Shown here one piece after another: positions 16,165 to 25,287 of a stretch of 48,804 bases of DNA. The translations under genes were made by a program, and so were the position numbers. Source of the DNA: Candidatus Hydrogenedentota bacterium (GTDB lineage: Bacteria; Hydrogenedentota; Hydrogenedentia; Hydrogenedentales; JAGMZX01); contig JAGMZX010000025.1 of the NCBI GenBank assembly GCA_018005585.1, forward strand, positions 1 to 48,804, read 5' to 3'. The notes under the pieces were generated by a model. The model did no database searches. It worked only from the letters and a program-made list of their open reading frames with translations, and was not told where the DNA came from. Each line of letters opens with the position of its first letter. Positions within the stretch are counted from its first letter, which is position 1.

Positions 16165-18033
16165 ATGAAGCCGACAGTGCGGCAGATGTGCCTGCTGGGT
16201 GTCCTTTCTTTCTTTCTTTTCGGGTTTGGCATCAGTGGGTACGACCTCTGGCCGCCGGACGAGCCCCGCTATGCGCAGGTGGCGCGTGAAATGCGCGACC
16301 GAGGGGACTTCCTGACCCCCCACGTGAATGGCCAGCCCTACTATGAGAAACCGCCGCTCCTGTTCTGGGCCATGGCGGCCTGTTCCGCGCCATGGGGCGA
16401 TGTTACGGAACCCGCCGCGCGCATTCCATCCGTCGCCAGCGGGGTCGCGACGGTCCTGCTGACCTGCCTGCTCGCGCTGCGGCTCTTTGACCGCCGTACG
16501 GCGTTCTGGGCGGCAGTGATTCTCATGACCGGCGCGCGGTTCTGGTGGCAGGCGCGCACGGGCCAGATCGACATGCTCCTGACGGCCTGCGTCACTGCGG
16601 CGCTGTACGGACTGTGGCGCTGGGAGGAAGACCGCCGCGGCGGCTGGCTGATTCTGTGTTACGCGGCCACGGCGGCCGGCGCGTACGCCAAAGGCCCCGT
16701 GGCGCTCGTGTTTCCGCTGCTCTTTATCGCGGTATTCTACTGGCGCAACCGCCCGGCGCGCCGCCGCACGCACTGGCTGCTGGGCGCCGGCTGCGTACTG
16801 CTGGCCGTGGCGGTATGGTATGTCCCCGCGCGCGTGTTCGCGGCGGAGACGGCGGAACAGGCCGTTGCTTCCGGCATGGGCGGGAATCTGTTCCGCAATA
16901 TCGTTGGTCGCCTCTTCCTGGGCGTGAGCAAGGCTCAGCCGCCGTGGTACTACGCGACCACACTACCGGTAGACCTGCTGCCGTGGACGCTGGTCCTGCC
17001 TTGGGCCTTGCCCTGGGTCTGGCGGCGGCGCGCTTCCGAGAAGGCCATGTGGTTTCTCTGGTGCGCAAGCGTGCCCGCCCTGATCTTCTTCTCTCTTTCC
17101 GTGGGCAAACGCGCCGTGTACCTCCTGCCGCTATTCCCGGTCTTGGCGATATGGCTGGCCGTTTCCACGCTTGACCTGGTCGATGGGGCGCATGCCCGCG
17201 GGCGCCGCCGGATTGGGCTGGCCTGGTCCGTTGTCTTGTTGCTGATGGCCGGCGCCCCGGTCGCCCTGCGGCACACGGAATACGCGGCGCTTGCCACGCG
17301 GCAGGTGACGTATTTCGCCGTGCTCGCGGGGTGCCTCGGCCTCGCGCTGCTTGCCGGGAGCCTGCTCACGGACATGAAGCGCCTGCATGTGGCCCTGGCG
17401 GCCTCTTTCGCGGTGCTGGCCACGGCTGCCGTCTGGGCAGTGTTCCCGGTGGTGAACACCGTGAAATCCGCGCGCGCCATCTGTGCGCCGGTCCGTGCGC
17501 TGGCGGACGCCGGGGCGGACTTCCATCTGTATTCCGTGGGATTCTCCCGCGAGGAATACGTCTACTACAGCCGTCATCCCCACGAAGAGGTGTTCACGAA
17601 CCTGGTCGGAAACGTACCCGCCGATTCCAAGGCCCTGCTGCAAGCGGCGGAAACGCAAAAGGCGGCCCGAAAGCGTATCGCCGGGGCAGTGGACGGGGTG
17701 CCCGTCGCCAATATCGCCGCGGTGACCGTCGAGGAACGCGCCGCGCTGCGCCATGCCATCGAAAACGCCATCGAGAGTGCCGAAGAGGATATCCAGGCCC
17801 TGCGCACCTTTGAAAAGGGCCTGACCGAGGAAATCGACGCGTTCGCGGCCCTGTTTGCCGCGCCGGACCCGGCCTTTGTGTTCGTGCAAGAGGAGGACTG
17901 GCGCTGGCTGGTGCCGTTGTTCACCACGGTTCCGGCCTATCATGTTGTCCAACATCGGGAGGTCGGGCGGCGCGAGGTGCTCCTGCTTGCCAACGACGCA
18001 GCCATGCGCTTGGCGGCAGGGACGGTCCTGTGA
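16165..18033 (+). CDS. ArnT-like GT39 family glycosyltransferase
   Basis: A 622-residue integral membrane transferase of the PMT_2/ArnT type, which moves a sugar from undecaprenyl phosphate to an acceptor on the periplasmic side. The first loop carries WPPDEPRYAQVAREM with the catalytic Asp/Glu, then YYEKPPLLFW. Further hallmarks are ARTGQIDMLLT and YAKGPVALVFP, and SVGKRAVYLLPLFP. About 11-12 helices fill residues 8-435, followed by a periplasmic C-terminal domain. The latter contains an unusually helical, charged stretch (~485-560). AAGGA precedes the ATG. In context it should use the lipid-linked sugar made by the GT2. The acceptor, lipid A or another glycolipid or protein, is not identifiable. 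Confidence 0.87.
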   Translation: MKPTVRQMCLLGVLSFFLFGFGISGYDLWPPDEPRYAQVAREMRDRGDFLTPHVNGQPYYEKPPLLFWAMAACSAPWGDVTEPAARIPSVASGVATVLLTCLLALRLFDRRTAFWAAVILMTGARFWWQARTGQIDMLLTACVTAALYGLWRWEEDRRGGWLILCYAATAAGAYAKGPVALVFPLLFIAVFYWRNRPARRRTHWLLGAGCVLLAVAVWYVPARVFAAETAEQAVASGMGGNLFRNIVGRLFLGVSKAQPPWYYATTLPVDLLPWTLVLPWALPWVWRRRASEKAMWFLWCASVPALIFFSLSVGKRAVYLLPLFPVLAIWLAVSTLDLVDGAHARGRRRIGLAWSVVLLLMAGAPVALRHTEYAALATRQVTYFAVLAGCLGLALLAGSLLTDMKRLHVALAASFAVLATAAVWAVFPVVNTVKSARAICAPVRALADAGADFHLYSVGFSREEYVYYSRHPHEEVFTNLVGNVPADSKALLQAAETQKAARKRIAGAVDGVPVANIAAVTVEERAALRHAIENAIESAEEDIQALRTFEKGLTEEIDAFAALFAAPDPAFVFVQEEDWRWLVPLFTTVPAYHVVQHREVGRREVLLLANDAAMRLAAGTVL

Positions 18034-18136
18034 GGTTGACGTCCGGAGTCTTGCCGGGGCCGGGTATTGTCCCGGGGAGCCGGCGCAGAGGACTGGCCCG
18101 GTCACAATGCTCATCAGAACGGACGAGCACGGCATC

Positions 18137-18165
18137 TTGAAGGGTTGTTTCCGCTGCTGTAGCAT
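18137..18165 (+). promoter_or_regulatory. putative promoter of the epimerase gene
   Basis: TTGAAG (18137-18142), 17-nt spacer, TAGCAT (18160-18165). The predicted start near 18172 would leave a leader of only about 15 nt containing the GGAGGA ribosome site. Confidence 0.38.
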
Positions 18166-18186
18166 GGCGGGGAAGGAGGAACGGGC

Positions 18187-19251
18187 GTGAAGAACATCCT
18201 GGTGACCGGCGGCGCGGGGTTTGTTGGGTCATGCCTGGCCTTGGGCGTGAAGGCGCGGCGCGAGGGGATGCGCGTCGTTGCGCTGGACAATCTGAAACGG
18301 CGCGGTTCGGAATTGAACCTGAGCCGGCTGCGCGCGGGCGGGGTCGAATTCCTGCACGGTGACATCCGCAACCCTGAAGACCTGGAAGCGGCGGGTAAAG
18401 TGGACCTGATCCTGGAATGCAGCGCGGAGCCGTCCGTACTGGCGGGCTACGACGGGTCGCCGCAGTACGTGCTGAACACGAACCTGACCGGCACGCTGCA
18501 TTGCCTGGAGCACGCCCGCCGCCATGGCGCCGCACTGGTTTTCCTGTCGACAAGCCGGGTGTATCCCATCGAAACGATAAACCGCTTGCCGTTGGAGGAG
18601 ACGTCGACCCGGTTCGAACTGGCGAAGGCGCAGGACACGCCCGGGGTCTCCGCGTCGGGTTTTTCGGAGGCGTTTCCGCTCGACGGCGCGCGGTCGCTTT
18701 ATGGCGCGACGAAGCTGTGCTCGGAACTGGTGCTCCAGGAGTATCTGGCCATGTACGGGCTGCGCGGCGTGATCAACCGTTGCGGCGTCATCGCGGGGCC
18801 GTGGCAGATGGGCAAGGTGGACCAAGGCGTTGCGGTGCTCTGGGCGGCGCGGCACGTTTTCGGCGGAACATTGAACTATATCGGTTTTGGCGGCACGGGC
18901 AAGCAGGTTCGCGACCTGCTGCATGTCGAGGACCTGCTCGAACTTGTCCTTTACGAAATCGGCCATCTGGATGCGCTGTCAGGCAGCGTGTTCAATGTGG
19001 GCGGGGGGCGCGCGGTGAGCCTGTCGCTGCTCGAAATGACTCGCGTTTGCGAAGAACTGACCGGGAACCGGCTCGAGATCGGGCGTATCCCCGAAACGCG
19101 CGCCGGGGATATCCCGATCTATCTGACCGACCACGGTCTTGTAACGTCGGCGACGGGATGGCGGCCCAAACGGGATGCAAGGGGTATACTGGAAGACATA
19201 TGCCGCTGGATTGCGGACCACCGGGATTCCCTGGCGGTGATCCTGGGTTAG
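18187..19251 (+). CDS. NAD-dependent sugar-nucleotide epimerase/dehydratase (TyvE-like)
   Basis: An extended short-chain dehydrogenase of 354 residues starting at a GTG behind GGAGGAAC. It has the Rossmann motif TGGAGFVGS at residues 7-15, STSRVYP with the catalytic Ser/Thr region, and SLYGATKLCSELV carrying the YxxxK pair. The block NRCGVIAGPWQMGKVDQGV strongly resembles CDP-paratose 2-epimerase (TyvE) and close relatives, which act on CDP-deoxyhexoses. Substrate specificity is inferred only; UDP- or GDP-sugar epimerases of the same branch are alternatives. It follows the GT39 gene on the same strand and may supply the modified sugar for the glycolipid cluster. Confidence 0.83.
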   Translation: MKNILVTGGAGFVGSCLALGVKARREGMRVVALDNLKRRGSELNLSRLRAGGVEFLHGDIRNPEDLEAAGKVDLILECSAEPSVLAGYDGSPQYVLNTNLTGTLHCLEHARRHGAALVFLSTSRVYPIETINRLPLEETSTRFELAKAQDTPGVSASGFSEAFPLDGARSLYGATKLCSELVLQEYLAMYGLRGVINRCGVIAGPWQMGKVDQGVAVLWAARHVFGGTLNYIGFGGTGKQVRDLLHVEDLLELVLYEIGHLDALSGSVFNVGGGRAVSLSLLEMTRVCEELTGNRLEIGRIPETRAGDIPIYLTDHGLVTSATGWRPKRDARGILEDICRWIADHRDSLAVILG

Positions 19252-19435
19252 AGGTCGCGGAACGGCCCGTTCCACGGCGTTGAGATGGGTCTTGCAGTTG
19301 ACGATGCCGCGCCGGAACAGGCGCGGAACTTTCGATGAAAGGCGCGTATTCATGAGAACAGGCGGGCGCAGCGGCGACTCCCGGTTCTCGCGCGAGCCAC
19401 CAGGTGCGTTCCATAAGGAGCGAAGGGGTACGGAA

Positions 19436-22400
19436 ATGAGCATCCGGCATTTTCTCAAACGTTCACGTCAAGCGCTCGTTATTCTCGCCTTTGCGGCGGC
19501 GCTCGCCTGGCTGGCGGGGCCGTACCGGCAGTCCGGGGAGGAGGGGGCAGGTGTTCGCGCTGAAGCGCCCGCCCCCGCGCCGGACGCCGCGGCGCCCGCT
19601 GCGGAGAATGCCGCGGACGCGGCGACGCCGTGGCTTGATATCGTGGGGCGCGTTCCGCTGGAAGGCGACTTGTTCGACGGGCGTCTCTTCCTGTTCTTCA
19701 ATACGGCGATCCAGGCTCCGTTCGATGCGGACGGCAATCTGCTGCCGCCGCTGCTGCTGGAACCGGCCCTGCCGGGCGCATTTGCGGTGAAGGAGAACTG
19801 CGTGCAGTTCACCGCGGAGAATCCCGCGAATCTCGGCGCGCTCATCCTCGGGGTCCGTCCCAGCGAGCAGTTGCGCGGCACGGACGGCCGGGCCCCGAAC
19901 CCGGCGGCCGCGCCGATCAACCTGCTCACGCGCGCGTACACCGCGGAGCGGATGTGGGTAATCGAGAAATCGGGCGATGCGCTTGTGCTCGGGTTGAACT
20001 TCACGTTCCTGCCCGACATGACGCAGCTGGCCGCCTTCCTCACCATCGTGGACAACGCGCAGCAGTCTGTGGCGTTCACGGTCGAACTCGGCACCAGCGA
20101 CAAGGGCGCCTATGCGCGGGTGCGCCTGCCAGGCAACGTTGCGTTACCGATCACGATCACGGTGGCGCCGGGCGTGCCGGACGCGAGCGGGCGCGTCGTC
20201 ACGCGCGAGGGCAAGCAGTTTATCTACCCCATGAAGGACCCGCTCCGCGTCGAGCGTCTTTATCTGGACACGTCCCGCGACGAACAGTCTAAACTGTCCT
20301 TCAAGTTTTCGGGCAAGGTGGCGCCCGCGGATCTTACCGCGCGCCTGCACGTCAACTATCTGAGCGACGGCGCGAACCTGCCCTTTACCCTGGAGGGGGA
20401 GGGCGCTGCGCGCGAACATGAGGTCCTGCTGACGGAAGAGGTGCAGCCCGGCCAGACGATTGTAGTGACGCTCGACGCGGGTTTGACCGCGGAAGATTTC
20501 TCGGTCATGCGCCAGCCGTTCAGCAAGCAGTTGAAGCGCGAGACGAAGCCGCTGCGACTGGAATCGCACTGGTGGAACAACCTGGGGAAGGACGGCGTCG
20601 AACTGCGCTTCTACCTGAACGAACCCGTCAGTCTCGACGCGCTGCGGCAGCACGCGGCATTCGAGCCTGAGGTGCCCGGCCTCGAATTCGTGCATGAAGG
20701 CTGGTCTTCCTTCTCGATCCGCGGCGATTTCCGTTCCGAGGGCCGCTACCGGCTGATCCTGCAGCCCGGCCTCGCCGATAACTCGGGCAACTACGCCGTA
20801 TCAGAGCGCGAGGAGATCGCGCTCGACATCGTGCCGCGCGCCGCCGGCGCCGGGTTCGGCTACGCGGGCAAGTATTACTTTCCGCGGCGGCAGGGCACGG
20901 AATTCCTGATCGAATCCCGCAACCGCAGCGAAGCGCAAATCACGGTGTCCCGCCTGTTTCCCTCGAACATCGCGGTTGCGCTGGAGGCCATCGAAGACGG
21001 AAGCGGTTCGTGGGAGTTTGACGACCGCTGGGCGGAAGTCCTGAAGACGACTAAGGTGGTGTTCCGCGACGCCCCCGACGCGCTCGTGCGCACGCCCGTC
21101 GAATTGCGCGCCCTGTTCGACGACAACTGGCGCGGCGTGTTCCGCCTGAGCGTGGATGACGGCGGCTCGGGCAAGATCGTCGTCTGGACCGATATCGGCG
21201 CGCTGGCGCATTGGCAGGAAGACGAGGTCGTCATCTTCGCCCATGACCTGACCACGCTCGAACCGATCGCGGGCGCTCAGGTCACCGTCTATTCGCATAA
21301 GAACCAGGTGGTTGGGACGGCCAATACCGACGCGCAAGGCATCGCCCTCGTGCGCGGACTGAACCCGGCACTGGGCGCGCCGCAGGTCGCCGTTATCGAG
21401 ACCAGCAAGGACTACACGTTCCTCGAGCTCGAACGGCGCGAGGACGACCCCGTAACGTACAACGAGGATATGCCTGCCTTCGACAAGGACGGTTACGACG
21501 CGTTCCTCTACGCGGACCGCGACCTCTACCGTCCGGGCGAGACGGTGTACTTGCACTGGCTGGTGCGCACAAACTACGGCGATGCGCTGCCCAACGTGCC
21601 GCTCAAACTCACGGTGAACCGGCCGAACGGTTCCGTGTATGTCTCGGAAGCCGTGGCCCTGTCTGAACTGGGCACGGGCGGGCGCTCCTTGCAGACGGAC
21701 AAGTCGGACCCGACGGGCCGGTACACGGTGCAGCTCAGCGCGCCCGGCGACCCGTCGCCGATCGGCATGTACTACTTCAGCGTGGAGGAATTCGTGCCGA
21801 ACCGGATCGCCGTCGAAACGGCGCTGGACCCGGGGCTATGGACGCCTGGCGGGCAATACCCGATTCATGTTCAGGCGCGGCATCTGTTCGGGGCGCCGGC
21901 GGCGGAGCGCAAGTGCGAGGCGGAAGTGGCGCTGCTGAAAGGCGATTTGAAGACGGAACAGTGGCGCGAATACCGGTTCACGAACAGCGAAGAATACAAG
22001 GGCGAAATCGTGCCCGCGGGCTCGGCGCAGACCGATGCGGAGGGCAAGGCGGAATTCACGTTCAACGTGGAACTGCCGGGCGAGGTCACTTTCCCCGTGC
22101 GCGCGCTGGTACGGGGCCGCGTCTTCGAACTGGGCGGGCGCGCCGTTACTTCAACGAGGGAAACGACCGTGTTTCCGGGCGAGGTATGCCTGGGCCTGCG
22201 TTGCGCGGAAGCGGCGGACCATCAGGGTGTCGAGGTGTTCGTCGCGGCAATCCGGCCCGACGAATCGCCCGCGCCCCTCGAAAAAGTGAAGGTCATCCTC
22301 GAACGCGAGGAATGGAGCTACTACGTCCGCGCCTATGACGGTTATAACGATTGGGAATGGACGAAGGTATTTGAGGAAAAGGACAGCCGTGACGTGCCGT

Positions 22401-25213
22401 TGACCGAAGGACGGGGCTCGACGGTTTTTCCACTGTCAGGCTGGGGATACTACCGCGTGAAAGTAGTGTCCGACGCGACCACGCAGTACAGCGACCAGCA
22501 GTTCTACGGCTACTGGGACGGTCGCGTGGAACTGGTCGACCAGGCGCGGCCCAGTCTTTTGAAACTGACCCTGAACCAGCAGGAATATACCGTTGGCGAA
22601 GAAGTCGAGGCGCGGCTTGAATCGCCGTTCGACGGCGTCGGCTACGTCGTGGTGCAGGGCGAAAACATCAGCCGCGCGCAAGCGGTGCAAATTGTCGATG
22701 GCGTTGGCTTGGTGCGTTTCGCGGTCGGCGACGAAGAAGTGCCGAACGTCTGGATCGAGGCAACGGTTGTGCACAAGGCCGCGGAAGACTCGGCGCACGT
22801 GTATCCTTACGCGAGTTTCGCCATGGCCAACGCGGTAGTGCGCAATCCGCGGCGGATGCTCGCCGTGAGTTTCCCGGGCCTGCCGGAAGAGACACGTCCC
22901 GCGCAAGACTGGCAGGTGGCCATCGAGACGCGCGACCACGCGGGCGCGCCGGTGGCGGCGGAAGTGACGGTGGCCGCTGTCGATGAAGGCATTCACGCGC
23001 TGACGGACTATGCGACGCCAGAGCCGTACGCGTGGGTCATGCGTTCGCGGCAGCCCGATTTCAGCCGGGCTCACTACTACGACCGCGTGGCCTACGACTT
23101 TGGCAAGACACCTATCGGCGGCGACGCTATCGCGAGGCGGTTCGGCAAGGACGCGCCCTTTGTAGGCGACAACTGGATCAAACCCGTCGCGCTGTGGTCG
23201 GGCGTGGTGCGCACCGATGAAACGGGGCGCGGCCTGGTGACGTTCTCGCTGCCGGAGTACTCGGGCCAGTTGCGGCTTGTGGCCGTGGCCTGCACGCAGG
23301 GCGCCGTCGGCGCGACAGGGCAGGACATCTATGTGCGCCGGCCCTACATGTTGCGCACGAGCATGCCGCGCTTTGCGCTGCCCGGCGACCGGTTCCAGTG
23401 CCGCGCCGCCGTTTTCAATACGACGGCCGCGCCGTGCACGGCGCGCATTTCATGGAAGGCGCAGGGCGCCTTGACGGGAGGCGAAGGCTCGAAGGAGATC
23501 GCCGTCGAGCCGTCGCGCGACGCCTCGGCCCTGGCCGAGTTCGCGGCCGGCATGGCCATGGGCCAGGGCGCGATCCTCTGGCAGGCGGAGATTGTCGACG
23601 CCGCGGGCGCGGTCGTCGAAACCTTGAAGGAGGAAGCGCCGATCCCGGTGCGGCCGCCCGCCATGTATCAGACAACGCACGAACTGGCCGTGCTCGGGCC
23701 GGGCGAGAGCCGCACGTTCAAGAATGCGCAGTACATCGACGCGGCGAATACGACGCTCGACATGTCCGTGAGCGCGGACCCGACCTTGCGCTTGCGCGAT
23801 GCGCTCAAGTACGTCGTCGGCTATCCGTACGGATGCGTCGAACAGACGACGTCGCGGTGCCTGCCCATGTACCTGCTGCGGCGCGACACGGCGCTGCTCG
23901 GGGCGGCGTTGGAGGCGCAATGGCCCGTTGACCATTACCTGCAGGCGGGCGTAGACCGCCTGTTCTCGATGCAGACCGGCGGCGGCGGACTGGGCGGCTG
24001 GCCTGGCGCGGCGACGCCGTACGCGTACGGGTCCGTATATGCGTGTCATTTCCTCACGCTGGCCCGGCGCGACCACGAACTGAAGGTGCCGGAGCAGCCA
24101 TTCAAGGCGCTGCAGGACTACGTGCGCGCGGTCGCGAATGACTGGGACGACTCCTCGGACACGTACGAGAACTATCACGGGTATTCGGCCCTCTATATGC
24201 GCGCCTACGCGCACTACGTGCTCGCGCTGGACGGCGACATCGAGGCGATCCGCGGCATTGAGCGCTTTGACACGCTAAGCCTGCCGGCGGCGGCGCGTTA
24301 TCTGCTGGCGGCAGCCCTGGCGATGAACACGCAGGACACCGACCGCGTGAAACTGTACCTCAGTTCAGCGCCGTCGGAACCGTACGACGTCACGGAGCAG
24401 GACGGCACGCTGAACTCCGATATCCGAAACGAGGCGGTGCGGTTGATTGCGCTGCTGCAGATAGACGGGTCTGACCCGGCCTGCTTTGAGACCGTGAACA
24501 AGCTCACGCGCTACCTGGAAACGCACCGGTACGGCAGCACGCAGGAGACCGCGTTCATCGTTACGGCGCTGGCCATGTACTACGGGCGTCTGGAGGAGCA
24601 ACTGGGCAAAGCCGCGGCGACCATCGTCACGCCGAAGGGCGACAGCGTTCAACTGGACCTCGGCGCGGGCTATCGCGGGAAACACGAAGGGCCCGGCGGC
24701 CTCTTTGTGGTGACGAACACGGGCGTGGGCCCCATCTTCGTCAGTTTCACCGTGGGTGGCACGCCCGCACAGGCGGAGACCCAGGCGATCTCCGAGGGCT
24801 TCCAGGTGGTGCGCGACGTGCGTTCGGTGCGCGACGGCGCGGCGGTCTCGGGAGAATTCCGGCAGGGCGACAGCTACATCGTCGAGATCACGCTCCAGGC
24901 GAGCGACGAATCGAAGAACGTGATCGTAGACGACCCGCTGCCCGCGGGGTTCGAGATCGAGAATCCGCGGCTGGACCCCGACCTGCTTGCTGGCGTCGAG
25001 ATACCCGAAGCGATGACGCCGACCTATCTCGAAGTGCGAGACGACCGTTACGTGGCCGCCTTCGACGCGCTCGCGGCAGGCGAGCATCACCTGTACTATA
25101 TCGTGCGCGCGGTCACGCCCGGAACCTTCCAGCGTCCCGGTGCGCGGACCGAATGCATGTATGACGCGGCGGTGCGCGGCACGTGTGTTCCGGAGACGAT
25201 CGCGGTCAAATAG
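19436..25213 (+). CDS. bacterial alpha-2-macroglobulin, thioester type (YfhM-like)
   Basis: A 1,925-residue periplasmic protease trap. I took the ATG at 19436, giving MSIRHFLKRSRQALVILAFA, a basic start and hydrophobic helix that is a signal peptide or anchor. No lipobox cysteine is present, unlike YfhM. An N-terminal block of about 690 residues precedes the MG2-like YADRDLYRPGETVYLHWLVR (from 692). YYFSVEEFVPNR, a bait-adjacent region and WSGVVRTDETGRGLVTFSLP follow. The thioester is intact: YGCVEQTTSR with C1467 and Q1470. The C-terminal domain has ITLQASDESKNVIVDDPLP. By family it covalently captures attacking proteases after bait cleavage. PBP1C, its usual partner, is encoded 3.2 kb downstream on the same strand, with an M16 protease gene between. 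Confidence 0.92.
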   Translation: MSIRHFLKRSRQALVILAFAAALAWLAGPYRQSGEEGAGVRAEAPAPAPDAAAPAAENAADAATPWLDIVGRVPLEGDLFDGRLFLFFNTAIQAPFDADGNLLPPLLLEPALPGAFAVKENCVQFTAENPANLGALILGVRPSEQLRGTDGRAPNPAAAPINLLTRAYTAERMWVIEKSGDALVLGLNFTFLPDMTQLAAFLTIVDNAQQSVAFTVELGTSDKGAYARVRLPGNVALPITITVAPGVPDASGRVVTREGKQFIYPMKDPLRVERLYLDTSRDEQSKLSFKFSGKVAPADLTARLHVNYLSDGANLPFTLEGEGAAREHEVLLTEEVQPGQTIVVTLDAGLTAEDFSVMRQPFSKQLKRETKPLRLESHWWNNLGKDGVELRFYLNEPVSLDALRQHAAFEPEVPGLEFVHEGWSSFSIRGDFRSEGRYRLILQPGLADNSGNYAVSEREEIALDIVPRAAGAGFGYAGKYYFPRRQGTEFLIESRNRSEAQITVSRLFPSNIAVALEAIEDGSGSWEFDDRWAEVLKTTKVVFRDAPDALVRTPVELRALFDDNWRGVFRLSVDDGGSGKIVVWTDIGALAHWQEDEVVIFAHDLTTLEPIAGAQVTVYSHKNQVVGTANTDAQGIALVRGLNPALGAPQVAVIETSKDYTFLELERREDDPVTYNEDMPAFDKDGYDAFLYADRDLYRPGETVYLHWLVRTNYGDALPNVPLKLTVNRPNGSVYVSEAVALSELGTGGRSLQTDKSDPTGRYTVQLSAPGDPSPIGMYYFSVEEFVPNRIAVETALDPGLWTPGGQYPIHVQARHLFGAPAAERKCEAEVALLKGDLKTEQWREYRFTNSEEYKGEIVPAGSAQTDAEGKAEFTFNVELPGEVTFPVRALVRGRVFELGGRAVTSTRETTVFPGEVCLGLRCAEAADHQGVEVFVAAIRPDESPAPLEKVKVILEREEWSYYVRAYDGYNDWEWTKVFEEKDSRDVPLTEGRGSTVFPLSGWGYYRVKVVSDATTQYSDQQFYGYWDGRVELVDQARPSLLKLTLNQQEYTVGEEVEARLESPFDGVGYVVVQGENISRAQAVQIVDGVGLVRFAVGDEEVPNVWIEATVVHKAAEDSAHVYPYASFAMANAVVRNPRRMLAVSFPGLPEETRPAQDWQVAIETRDHAGAPVAAEVTVAAVDEGIHALTDYATPEPYAWVMRSRQPDFSRAHYYDRVAYDFGKTPIGGDAIARRFGKDAPFVGDNWIKPVALWSGVVRTDETGRGLVTFSLPEYSGQLRLVAVACTQGAVGATGQDIYVRRPYMLRTSMPRFALPGDRFQCRAAVFNTTAAPCTARISWKAQGALTGGEGSKEIAVEPSRDASALAEFAAGMAMGQGAILWQAEIVDAAGAVVETLKEEAPIPVRPPAMYQTTHELAVLGPGESRTFKNAQYIDAANTTLDMSVSADPTLRLRDALKYVVGYPYGCVEQTTSRCLPMYLLRRDTALLGAALEAQWPVDHYLQAGVDRLFSMQTGGGGLGGWPGAATPYAYGSVYACHFLTLARRDHELKVPEQPFKALQDYVRAVANDWDDSSDTYENYHGYSALYMRAYAHYVLALDGDIEAIRGIERFDTLSLPAAARYLLAAALAMNTQDTDRVKLYLSSAPSEPYDVTEQDGTLNSDIRNEAVRLIALLQIDGSDPACFETVNKLTRYLETHRYGSTQETAFIVTALAMYYGRLEEQLGKAAATIVTPKGDSVQLDLGAGYRGKHEGPGGLFVVTNTGVGPIFVSFTVGGTPAQAETQAISEGFQVVRDVRSVRDGAAVSGEFRQGDSYIVEITLQASDESKNVIVDDPLPAGFEIENPRLDPDLLAGVEIPEAMTPTYLEVRDDRYVAAFDALAAGEHHLYYIVRAVTPGTFQRPGARTECMYDAAVRGTCVPETIAVK

Positions 25214-25247
25214 GCCAAGTGCCGGGACAGCGCCCGTGCGATGCCGG

Positions 25248-25270
25248 CGCAATAGCCTCGTTGCGTTTTT
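25248..25270 (+). terminator. putative terminator of the macroglobulin gene
   Basis: CGCAA (25248-25252) and TTGCG (25261-25265) form a short stem with an 8-nt loop, followed by TTTTT. It lies in the 74-nt convergent gap before the M16 gene end. Confidence 0.45.
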
Positions 25271-25287
25271 GCCGGGGTGTGCCGCGT

